DNA of 10,523 bases from the NCBI GenBank assembly GCA_910580015.1, contig CAJTVT010000026.1, positions 1 through 10,523 on the forward strand, written 5' to 3'. The notes beneath the pieces were generated by a model, which saw nothing but the letters and a program-made list of their open reading frames with translations, had not been told where the DNA came from and made no database searches. Position 1 is the first letter of the stretch. The number at the start of each line of letters is the position of its first letter. Made by a program: the position numbers and the translations under genes. Shown one piece after another: positions 1 through 5,806 of the stretch. The stretch is from an uncultured Lachnospiraceae bacterium (lineage in GTDB: Bacteria; Bacillota; Clostridia; Lachnospirales; Lachnospiraceae).

Positions 1-561
1 CCACTGTAGGACATGGAATATGGCAAGAAAACTGAAAATCATGGAAAATGAGAAAAATCCACTTGACCACTTGAAAAATGACAAAATCACTGCAAGCCCT
101 ACCTTCAGACTGTAGATCCAAAACTGCATGCGCCGTGAAGTCTCTCGAATGTGTATGGCCGCCTGCACATCCATCTGTCGGGTTCTGCGTAGAATTTCCT
201 CCTTCAAATAGGCGGGTGGCTCGGATAACAAAGAGACATTTTTTCGCCTTGCGCCCTCTGTTTTTTGCCCATCTTCCATCGAATCTTGTGATTTTGATAG
301 CAAAAAAGGAGGTGTACTCACAGAATCTTCTGGTTCCAGCGCAAGATTCATAAAATCTTCCATTCCAGTGCATTCTTCTTCCATCCAATTTCCAAACTGC
401 CCCGCACAATAAGTACAAGTTCCAATATGCCCAAGAAACCTTTCCTCTTCTGTAGACGCCAAACGCCCCGCCTGCCAATTCCAGAATTGGGTTTTGGAAA
501 TATGTCCTTGTTCCAAACTGTTCTTATTTTGTACCGTTATTTCATGGTTTCCTGCTGTCAT
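1..561 (-). CDS. Zinc-finger membrane anti-sigma factor, partial (runs off left edge)
   Basis: An open frame of 187 codons runs from an ATG at 561 to base 1 with no stop, so the 3' end lies outside the window. Its ATG overlaps the TGA of the sigma factor gene (ATGA, 558-561), the arrangement expected for a translationally coupled sigma/anti-sigma pair. Residues 45-52 read HIGTCTYC, the H-x3-C-x2-C motif of zinc-binding anti-sigma (ZAS, zf-HC2-like) domains. A polar, acidic linker follows (about 60-140), then a hydrophobic stretch from about residue 147 (FWIYSLKVGLAVILSFF, continuing hydrophobic to the edge) that looks like a membrane anchor. By family knowledge such proteins hold an ECF sigma factor inactive at the membrane until a signal releases it. 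The signal cannot be inferred. The C-terminal sensory part is not visible. Confidence 0.85.
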   Translation of the reverse strand, partial: MTAGNHEITVQNKNSLEQGHISKTQFWNWQAGRLASTEEERFLGHIGTCTYCAGQFGNWMEEECTGMEDFMNLALEPEDSVSTPPFLLSKSQDSMEDGQKTEGARRKNVSLLSEPPAYLKEEILRRTRQMDVQAAIHIRETSRRMQFWIYSLKVGLAVILSFFKWSSGFFSFSMIFSFLAIFHVLQW

Positions 562-1067
562 CGCATTGCCCTCCCTTCTATCATTTTTTTTATCATTCCC
601 TTTGCCCGGTAAATCTGAGTCTGTACTGTCTTAATTCCCTTTTCAGACTCCGCAGCGATCTCTTTTGCCGTTTTTTCCCGGTAGAAATGTTCCGTTGCAA
701 CTTCTTTGTAAGGACTTTTCAGGCTTTGACAGATAGTATAAACATATTCCTTGGATTCCTGTTGTAAATAGGTCTCTTCGGGACTTGCCGATTGATCCTT
801 CAATTCTTCAAAATATGTATCCTCCTTTGGTTCACTTCTTCTTCCTGCACTTTTGAGAAAATCCAGTCCTTTATTTGTGGCAATCCTGCATACCCACGCT
901 TTTTCATAATCCCTTTGAAAGGTGGCAAGATTTTTATAAATGGATAAAAAAGTGTCCTGGGTAAGATCCTCCGCGTCAAATTGGTTTCCTGTCATCTTCA
1001 AGCAAATGGAAAATACCAATCGCTCATAAGTATCTAAAAGATAACCAAAATATTCTTCCTTATCGAT
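558..1067 (-). CDS. ECF-type RNA polymerase sigma factor (sigma-70 family), probable ATC start
   Basis: The 169-codon product has both domains of an ECF sigma factor. Region 2 spans about residues 5-75, with the helix around DAEDLTQDTFLSIYKNLATF and the region 2.4-like WVCRIATNKGLDFLK. Region 4 spans about 104-162, ending in a helix-turn-helix (KEIAAESEKGIKTVQTQIYRAK). The start is a problem. The first standard start codon is a TTG at 1019, which would remove about 16 residues of region 2.1 and has no ribosome binding site. A consensus AGGAGG at 1076-1081 sits 8 nt before an in-frame ATC at 1067, which gives the N-terminus (I/M)DKEEYFGYLL. I therefore place the start at ATC 1067. A mutated or misread ATG would look the same. 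The gene is coupled to the downstream anti-sigma gene by an ATGA overlap. The regulon is unknown; autoregulation is common for such pairs. Confidence 0.88.
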   Translation of the reverse strand: MDKEEYFGYLLDTYERLVFSICLKMTGNQFDAEDLTQDTFLSIYKNLATFQRDYEKAWVCRIATNKGLDFLKSAGRRSEPKEDTYFEELKDQSASPEETYLQQESKEYVYTICQSLKSPYKEVATEHFYREKTAKEIAAESEKGIKTVQTQIYRAKGMIKKMIEGRAMR

Positions 1068-1075
1068 TTTATCCG

Positions 1076-1081
1076 CCTCCT
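1076..1081 (-). promoter_or_regulatory. Strong ribosome binding site deciding the sigma factor start
   Basis: AGGAGG on the minus strand (CCTCCT on plus), followed by 8 nt and then the in-frame ATC at 1067. No ATG, GTG or TTG lies at usable spacing. This is the main argument for initiation at a non-canonical codon rather than at the TTG 48 nt further on. Confidence 0.7.
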
Positions 1082-1098
1082 TTTCTATCTGTCTGTTT

Positions 1099-1140
1099 AT
1101 TATAACGAAGGTGAAATCACATTATCTTCAAAAATTTGAA
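1099..1140 (-). promoter_or_regulatory. Candidate promoter region of the sigma/anti-sigma pair
   Basis: On the minus strand a perfect TATAAT (1099-1104) lies 18 bp upstream of the Shine-Dalgarno. No good sigma-A -35 box is found at 16-18 bp; the nearest TTGA-containing hexamer is 21 bp away. Upstream is an AT-rich palindrome TTCAAA-AA-TTTGAA (1127-1140). The region could be a housekeeping promoter with a poor -35, or an autoregulated ECF promoter whose consensus I cannot identify. Confidence 0.35.
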
Positions 1141-1158
1141 TTTTTTTATTTTTTCCAC

Positions 1159-1192
1159 AGAAAAAGATGATTCCGTAAAATCATCTTTTTCT
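1159..1192 (-). terminator. Hairpin terminator downstream of the aldo/keto reductase gene
   Basis: A perfect 14-bp stem (AGAAAAAGATGATT with AATCATCTTTTTCT) closes a 6-nt loop, 16 bp after the reductase stop codon. The 3' arm carries five Ts, but the tail after it is GTGG rather than a U-run, so termination may be incomplete. On the plus strand the same structure is followed by CTTCTG. It separates the reductase from the sigma factor promoter region. Confidence 0.6.
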
Positions 1193-1208
1193 TCTGACAC
1201 CAAAACAA

Positions 1209-2342
1209 TTACTGCATTTTTGCTATAAAATCTGCCATAGCCTCTGAAATCTTAATCTGCTGAGGACAGACTGCCTCGCAGCTTCTACACCCCACACAGG
1301 CACTGGGCTTTTTCTCCTCTGGCACAGCGGCCAAAGCCATCGGTGCAATAAATCCACCATCTGAGTAATTATGCTCATTGTATAACTCCAAAAGCGCAGG
1401 AATATCAAGACCCTGTGGACAATGACTTACACAATATCGACATGCAGTGCATGGAAGCACTTTTTTCTTTAACATTTGTGCTGCAATTTGCAGCAATGCA
1501 TCAAATTCTGCCTGACTCAATGGCTGCTCCGTCTCAAATGTTTGTATATTTTCCTTAAGCTGCTCAAAATTCGACATTCCCGAAAGTGTTACCATAACCT
1601 CTGGCAAAGCCTGGATAAACCGAAATGCCATGCCTGGCACTGTCTCTTGAGACCGAATCGCCTTTATTTGATTGGTATGTTCCTGTGACAGTGCACACAA
1701 CTTCCCGCCTCTCAAAGGCTCCATGACCCACACAGGGATATGATTTTCTCTTAGGAGCTCCACCTTTTTACTGGCATTCTGGAAGGTCCAATCCAACCAA
1801 TTTAACTGTATTTGACAAAACTCCATGTGCTCCCCATATGCTGCCAGAAAACGCTTCATATCATCACAGTTTGCATGTGCTGAAAATCCTAGATGACGAA
1901 TACGTCCTTTTTTCTTTTGCTCCATCAGATATGTAAAAATACCATACTTTTTATCATCCAAATACGCATCAATATTCATCTCACAGACATTGTGGAATAG
2001 ATAAAAATCAAAATATTGTACCCTGCACTTCTCAAGCTGGCGCTCAAAAATCTCCTCCACCTTATCCATATTTGACAAATCATAACCTGGAAATTTACTG
2101 GCAAGATAAAAACTTTCCCTGGGATATCGCTCAAGGAGCTTTCCCATCACCAGTTCTGAATTCCCGTTGTGATACCCCCACGCCGTATCATAGTAATTGA
2201 TTCCATGTTCCATTGCATAGGCGACCATCTCTGCACTCTTTTCCTCGTCGATCTTTGCATCGTCGCCGTCAATCACGGGCAGGCGCATTGCTCCCATTCC
2301 CAGTGCTGATAATTTTAAATCCTGAAACTCTTTATAAACCAT
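1209..2342 (-). CDS. Aldo/keto reductase with C-terminal 4Fe-4S domain (COG1453-type oxidoreductase)
   Basis: A 377-residue protein with an aldo/keto reductase barrel (about 1-285) followed by a ferredoxin-like tail. The catalytic tetrad is recognisable as D52 and Y57 (NYYDTAWGY), K83 (ASKFPG) and H117 (LFHNV). Two cysteine sets of the form C-x2-C-x2-C-x3-CP lie at C298/C301/C304/C308 and C349/C352/C355/C359 and should bind two [4Fe-4S] clusters. Members of this family are cytosolic predicted oxidoreductases, common in anaerobes, with mostly unknown substrates. The Fe-S domain may pass electrons to or from the barrel, possibly via a nucleotide cofactor. Start: ATG at 2342, preceded by a modest site (AGGCGG, about 5 nt away). 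It lies 116 bp downstream of the CobW-DUF1980 gene and has its own candidate promoter with a palindromic operator, so it may be regulated separately. The substrate cannot be deduced. Confidence 0.93.
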   Translation of the reverse strand: MVYKEFQDLKLSALGMGAMRLPVIDGDDAKIDEEKSAEMVAYAMEHGINYYDTAWGYHNGNSELVMGKLLERYPRESFYLASKFPGYDLSNMDKVEEIFERQLEKCRVQYFDFYLFHNVCEMNIDAYLDDKKYGIFTYLMEQKKKGRIRHLGFSAHANCDDMKRFLAAYGEHMEFCQIQLNWLDWTFQNASKKVELLRENHIPVWVMEPLRGGKLCALSQEHTNQIKAIRSQETVPGMAFRFIQALPEVMVTLSGMSNFEQLKENIQTFETEQPLSQAEFDALLQIAAQMLKKKVLPCTACRYCVSHCPQGLDIPALLELYNEHNYSDGGFIAPMALAAVPEEKKPSACVGCRSCEAVCPQQIKISEAMADFIAKMQ

Positions 2343-2386
2343 GTTTTCCGCCTGACATTCACTCCATGCCTTTTCCTCTCCTGATT

Positions 2387-2414
2387 TTTGTATTTGTCAG
2401 TACCTGACTGACAA
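2387..2414 (-). promoter_or_regulatory. Candidate sigma-A promoter of the aldo/keto reductase gene
   Basis: Minus strand: -35 TTGTCA (2409-2414, 5 of 6 matches to TTGACA), 16-bp spacer, -10 TACAAA (2387-2392, 4 of 6 matches to TATAAT). This predicts a leader of roughly 40 nt before the ATG at 2342. The whole spacer lies inside the palindrome described separately. Confidence 0.45.
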
Positions 2415-2415
2415 A
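2393..2415. promoter_or_regulatory. Palindromic operator candidate overlapping the reductase promoter
   Basis: A perfect inverted repeat TTTGTCAGT-ACCTG-ACTGACAAA: 9-bp arms with a 5-bp centre. It covers the -35/-10 spacer and the -35 hexamer, where a dimeric repressor (TetR-like, say) or a MerR-type activator would bind. It lacks a T-run on either strand, so it is unlikely to be a terminator. No regulator gene for it is seen in the window. Confidence 0.5.
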
Positions 2416-2458
2416 CGGGAATTGAACAAACTTAATTCTGAAACACTTCGGCCCTCCA

Positions 2459-3403
2459 TCAACTAAAATAAATCAGCTCATCCTCTGGCTGTTCTGCTGG
2501 TTTCATATCCACAGCATATAGAACTGGTCCCTTTCCTTTATATTCCAATGCAAATTCATAGTGCATCTCTGCTGTGATGGTAATCCATGTCTTATGTGGT
2601 GGCGCTTCCTCTCCCTTATCACATTTACACTTAAAACCGATAAAGGTGATATCATCCACACAGCAGGTCATGGCAAATCGTCCAGGCACAAACACACCCT
2701 TTTTCATCTTCTCAGGATGATAGACCAGCGCCAGGAATTGCACTTTCTTCCCCTCATATTTTCTGGGATCGTCCATTGCATCCATATACCAGATTCCATA
2801 ATCCATATCCGAAATTTCTATGATCTCCTGATCCATATCATAGGGAAGCTCCTCCATATCATTCTCGTCAATGGTACCGTCTGTCCGCTCATAAGCGATC
2901 TGCGCTTTTCGGTTGATCATCTTAATGGAACGGCGGAACTTCCCTTTCGGGGTATCATCCTCACAGCGATTGATAATCACCACATCTGCGGCAAAAATCT
3001 GCTCCATAATCATAGCCCGCATATTATTTAAATACATCTCAAAAGTTGTGGCATCCACAGTGGCAAGAGACTGCACCACTATCCAGTCCTTTGGCAATTC
3101 CATCTCCAGAAATGTAGACATCTGCCAAGTTCCATTGTATTCCACAAATACCTGATCTGGCTGATATTGAAGCTGAAACTCCTCTAATTTCTCAGTAGTC
3201 AGGGATTCCTCTTCCTCAATCACCGCCATACAAGCGTGAACCTTCGCTAGTTCCTCTTCCTCAAATTCTACCTCCCCGTCCTCACATAGAATCAGCAGCG
3301 TCTTTCCACCTTCTCCAAAATCCCCGTCTATCAAGGTCTCTTTGATCAGGGAACTTTTTCCGCTATCCATAAATCCCGAAAACAAATATACTGGAATCTC
3401 CAT
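2459..3403 (-). CDS. G3E (CobW-like) GTPase fused to a DUF1980/YcgQ-like C-terminal domain
   Basis: The 314-residue product has an N-terminal P-loop GTPase (1 to about 205) of the CobW/G3E family. Walker A is GFMDSGKS (10-17), a Walker-B-like FVEYNG lies at 86-91 where relatives have EPSG, and an NKxD-like INRCED at 144-149. The CxCC metal motif that follows switch I in CobW proteins is absent: the region 41-66 is acidic with a single cysteine (HACMAV). The C-terminal part (about 214-312) resembles DUF1980/YcgQ (TIGR03943), with GRFAMTCCVDD (241-251), a nearby KCKCD, and TWITITAEM. ATG 3403 was chosen because AAGGG lies 9 nt upstream; a GTG two codons earlier is too close. It sits 63 bp after the His-rich G3E gene and is probably co-transcribed. 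Likely role: a partner GTPase in metal handling. The domain fusion is seen; the metal and client are not known. Confidence 0.85.
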   Translation of the reverse strand: MEIPVYLFSGFMDSGKSSLIKETLIDGDFGEGGKTLLILCEDGEVEFEEEELAKVHACMAVIEEEESLTTEKLEEFQLQYQPDQVFVEYNGTWQMSTFLEMELPKDWIVVQSLATVDATTFEMYLNNMRAMIMEQIFAADVVIINRCEDDTPKGKFRRSIKMINRKAQIAYERTDGTIDENDMEELPYDMDQEIIEISDMDYGIWYMDAMDDPRKYEGKKVQFLALVYHPEKMKKGVFVPGRFAMTCCVDDITFIGFKCKCDKGEEAPPHKTWITITAEMHYEFALEYKGKGPVLYAVDMKPAEQPEDELIYFS

Positions 3404-3466
3404 TTTCACACACCCTTTCCTATTACATTTCTAATTTCCAGGCAAAAATCTCTTTCTGAGCAATCA

Positions 3467-4807
3467 TCAAGAAATCCCAAACAAACCTTCTAATTTTTCT
3501 TCCTGGAGTTCCGTACCGATCACACAGAGTCTTCCAGTATAGTCTGCCTCTCCAGTACGCAGTTCATATTCACCGTCCACCATGTCAAAATAAATCCAGG
3601 TTCCATCCTTACAGGGCACCATCCCTTTGGCCCGAAGAATCGTTCCATAATCCTCTGTCTCACAGAACACTTTCATAGCATGTTCAATGGTTCCTTTTGC
3701 AAATACATGCGGCGTTTCCCTGCCCCAGCTCGTAAATACTTCATCTGCGTGATGGTGATGGTGGTGATGATCATGACAGCCACAAGTACAATTCTCCCCA
3801 TGCTCAGAATGGTCATGTCCATGATGCTCGTGCTCTCCATGCCCATGATGATTATGCTCATGCTCTCCATGTTCATGCCCATGTCCACATTCACTGTGTT
3901 CATGATGGTTATGCTCATGTTCTTCATGTTCATGATGACTATGTTCATGCCCACATTCACTGTTCTCATGCTCTCCATGTTCATGCCCATGTCCACATTC
4001 ACTATGCTCATGATGGTTATGCTCATGTTCTTCATGTTCATGATGACTATGTTCATGCCCATGTCCACATTCACTGTGTTCATGATGACTATGCTCATGC
4101 TCTCCATGTTCATGTCCACATTCACTGTGTTCATGATGGTCATGACAACCACAGGTACTGTGCTCTTCATGTTGCGAATGATGCGCTTCCATCAATTCTT
4201 CTTCCAGAGACTTCTGCTGCTCAATTACTTTGTAAATCTGCTTTCCATCTATCTCATCCCAGGGAGTCGTAATGATTGCAGCCTTATCATTCTTTTTGCG
4301 GATTTCTTTCACCACAGTCTCTGTCTGCTCTGGCTTCAGATTCTGGGTACGGCTCAACACAATCACAGTAGCATATGCAATCTGATTGTTAAAAAACTCT
4401 CCAAAAGCTTTCATCTGCTTTGTAGCCTTTGCTGTATTGACTACCGTAATACGACCATTCAGCTTCACTTCATTTTCTGCTTCCACTTCCTGTACGGATT
4501 TCATTACATCTGATAATTTTCCCACTCCTGATGGTTCAATCAAAATTCGATCAGGATGAAATCGCTCCATGACTTCCCGTAGGTTTTTGCCAAAATCTCC
4601 CACCAGAGAACAGCAGATACAACCAGAATTGAGCTCACTGATTTCAATGCCAGAATCCTTAAGAAATCCACCATCAATGCCAATTTCTCCAAATTCGTTC
4701 TCGATCAGTACGATCTTTTCACCTTGAAACACATCTTCCAACATTTTTTTAATGAAAGTTGTCTTCCCTGCGCCCAAAAAACCAGAAATAATATCAATCT
4801 TTGTCAT
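3467..4807 (-). CDS. G3E/CobW-family GTPase metallochaperone with a long His-rich insert
   Basis: A 446-residue protein. Walker A is GFLGAGKT (9-16), ENEFGEIGIDG lies at 36-46, the CxCC metal motif is GCICC (62-66), and ILIEPSG (88-94) is the Walker B region. The guanine-specificity motif is degenerate (LSRTQ, about 151-155). Residues 209-353 form an extreme His-rich insert (about 62 His, plus Glu, Gly and SECGH units and two CGC motifs) ending in seven consecutive His. A CobW C-terminal-like domain follows (about 367-435). Family knowledge: G3E/COG0523 proteins use GTP hydrolysis to deliver Zn, Co or Ni to client enzymes, and His-rich loops store or bind metal; zinc is the most likely guess here. 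Start: ATG 4807 has GAGGAGG 8 nt upstream. An in-frame ATG at 4846 lies inside the preceding gene without a site. It is 25 bp after the DUF2156 gene and 63 bp before the second G3E gene. Confidence 0.94.
   Translation of the reverse strand: MTKIDIISGFLGAGKTTFIKKMLEDVFQGEKIVLIENEFGEIGIDGGFLKDSGIEISELNSGCICCSLVGDFGKNLREVMERFHPDRILIEPSGVGKLSDVMKSVQEVEAENEVKLNGRITVVNTAKATKQMKAFGEFFNNQIAYATVIVLSRTQNLKPEQTETVVKEIRKKNDKAAIITTPWDEIDGKQIYKVIEQQKSLEEELMEAHHSQHEEHSTCGCHDHHEHSECGHEHGEHEHSHHEHSECGHGHEHSHHEHEEHEHNHHEHSECGHGHEHGEHENSECGHEHSHHEHEEHEHNHHEHSECGHGHEHGEHEHNHHGHGEHEHHGHDHSEHGENCTCGCHDHHHHHHHADEVFTSWGRETPHVFAKGTIEHAMKVFCETEDYGTILRAKGMVPCKDGTWIYFDMVDGEYELRTGEADYTGRLCVIGTELQEEKLEGLFGIS
3863..3961 (-). 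repeat. Direct repeat copy A inside the His-rich region
   Basis: About 99 bp, nearly identical to copy B at 3971-4075; the starts are 108 bp apart. The visible differences are a 6-bp deletion (ATGTCC missing near its right end) and a few substitutions. Both copies stay in frame, so the protein module is duplicated. This suggests recent slippage or unequal recombination. Confidence 0.8.
3971..4075 (-). repeat. Direct repeat copy B inside the His-rich region
   Basis: About 105 bp, the longer partner of copy A. It encodes SECGHGHEHSHHEHEEHEHN and the residues after it, and differs from copy A by the 6-bp indel and scattered substitutions such as ACTATGC versus ACTGTGT. Confidence 0.8.
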
Positions 4808-4815
4808 CACATTTT

Positions 4816-4822
4816 CCTCCTC
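4816..4822 (-). promoter_or_regulatory. Ribosome binding site fixing the His-rich G3E GTPase start
   Basis: GAGGAGG on the minus strand, 8 nt before ATG 4807, in the 25-bp gap after the DUF2156 stop. It favours this ATG over the in-frame ATG at 4846, which would add 13 residues (MKFYNIVDEEENV) unlike normal CobW N-termini. Confidence 0.75.
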
Positions 4823-4832
4823 ATCAACGATA

Positions 4833-5753
4833 TTATAAAATTTCATTTTCCATCAGAGTTACCACGCCTTTTTCCACCAGAAATGCCGGCCGATAAGAAA
4901 GTTTTGCCTTTCTCAAGCCTTCTGCTCCCGTATCTTCCTCCCGATTCACATATTTAAAATCCTGCGCTTCATGCAATACAAACTGCTGATTAATCATGGG
5001 ATATGCCCCCTGTATACTTGCATAAGCTTTTTCAATATGCACTACAAAAGTATCTTCACTCAAAGGCTCCCCAACCGTGAAGGCGATCACCTCTCCCTGG
5101 GGCCTAGCCCGAAGCAGCCCACCTTTTAAATTCAGCTCTTCCATCAGACGTAGAGCATTCAAGGTCACACACATCTCATCCCTTTTCTCCACATCGATCT
5201 CACACTGCATTTCCTCTCTCCATTTCAATGCCATCTGGAAACAATCCTCCACATTTTCTGGTGTGATGGACTCATACACCCATTCTGGATTATTTTCCTG
5301 GAAACGATTTACATGGTTTCGCTTGCTGTGAAGTTTTTTGCCTGCCAGTGTTGCAAGTTTCTCAGCCTCATATACATAATCAGCAATATCCCTGTCATAC
5401 TCAATCTGAAATTTTCCTGGAAACCAGGAATCCAGCAGGGCAAATTCCTTCTCCTGTACCAGATGCATACGAACATTTGCCTTTTGTTCTTTGAACCATG
5501 AAAACATAACCTGTAACGCCTTGCGAACCTGTTCTAGCTCTCCCGCTGGGAACGTGATACTTGGTCTGCCGCCTTCCCCAATTCCCCGAAAAATCAAGGT
5601 ATCTTCCACAATGGTATACTGTGTGGGGTATTTTCTGCTCCATAAATAAATATTGGGAAAAACCAAATCACAGCTTCGGTATATTTTCTTCTGTAAATAA
5701 CGTTCTATCTGTTCTTTGTCTTCTAGCTCAATCTTATGAAATTCCATATCCAT
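4833..5753 (-). CDS. DUF2156 protein (phosphatidylglycerol lysyltransferase C-domain-like)
   Basis: A soluble-looking protein of 306 residues with no clear membrane segments. It resembles the DUF2156/LPG-synthase C-terminal family, made of two GNAT-like acyltransferase folds. Recognisable parts are the start MEFHKIELEDKEQIERYL, the basic block AGKKLHSKRNHVNRF (137-151), HIEKAYASIQGAYPMINQQF (239-258) and YVNREEDTGAEGLRKAKLSY (268-287). MprF uses this fold to transfer lysine from tRNA to phosphatidylglycerol, but stand-alone members lack the MprF flippase domain and their acceptor is unknown. I chose ATG 5753 because it matches the usual N-terminus, though AAGGAG is 15 nt away. A TTG at 5783 would add 10 residues and has a poor site. 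It lies about 50 bp after the ABC gene and 25 bp before the His-rich GTPase, so it probably belongs to the same transcript. Confidence 0.85.
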   Translation of the reverse strand: MDMEFHKIELEDKEQIERYLQKKIYRSCDLVFPNIYLWSRKYPTQYTIVEDTLIFRGIGEGGRPSITFPAGELEQVRKALQVMFSWFKEQKANVRMHLVQEKEFALLDSWFPGKFQIEYDRDIADYVYEAEKLATLAGKKLHSKRNHVNRFQENNPEWVYESITPENVEDCFQMALKWREEMQCEIDVEKRDEMCVTLNALRLMEELNLKGGLLRARPQGEVIAFTVGEPLSEDTFVVHIEKAYASIQGAYPMINQQFVLHEAQDFKYVNREEDTGAEGLRKAKLSYRPAFLVEKGVVTLMENEIL

Positions 5754-5806
5754 ATAATTTTTATTAATCTCCTTATCTGTCAAACTTCGTACATCTTCGC
5801 AAAAGG

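Larger units (their letters stand above)
3749..4183 (-). repeat. Low-complexity His-rich coding repeat region
   Basis: This segment codes the His/Glu/Gly/Ser-Cys insert of the G3E GTPase. It is built from short degenerate modules (HHEHSECGHGHEH, HHEHEEHEHN) and contains a longer duplication listed separately. On the plus strand it reads as repeated CATG/ATG-containing words, which creates spurious Met-rich open frames. Confidence 0.85.

Noticed and set aside
78..353. Plus-strand 91-codon open frame
   Set aside because: It is antisense to the anti-sigma frame, which has a ZAS motif and translational coupling. The product has no recognisable domain.
558..1019. Sigma factor starting at TTG 1019
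   Set aside because: It would delete part of conserved region 2.1 and has no Shine-Dalgarno, whereas AGGAGG lies 8 nt before the ATC at 1067.
2393..2415. Palindrome as a terminator of the CobW-DUF1980 gene
   Set aside because: The stem is 9 bp with few GC pairs and no T-run follows on the minus strand (it continues TACAAAAATC). Its position in the promoter spacer fits an operator better.
2561..3031. Plus-strand 156-codon open frame
   Set aside because: It is antisense to the CobW-DUF1980 gene. The predicted product is His/Ile-rich, with no domain and no credible ribosome site.
3673..4170. Minus-strand open frame rich in MNTVNVDMGMN repeats
   Set aside because: It is a +1-type shadow of the same His-rich repeat. 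It has no domain and no ribosome site, and the GTPase frame continues on both sides.
3749..4183. Possible CRISPR-like or intergenic tandem array because of regular repeats
   Set aside because: The repeats are in frame within a protein, have no unique spacers of constant length, and vary in a codon-preserving way.
3680..4513. Long plus-strand open frame encoding a Met-rich, membrane-like protein
   Set aside because: It is the antisense of the His-rich repeats (CAC/CAT read as GTG/ATG). The opposite frame has clear CobW motifs and a good ribosome site.
4807..4846. Upstream ATG at 4846 as the start of the His-rich GTPase
   Set aside because: It lies inside the DUF2156 coding end, lacks a ribosome site and adds a non-family N-terminus. 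GAGGAGG precedes ATG 4807.
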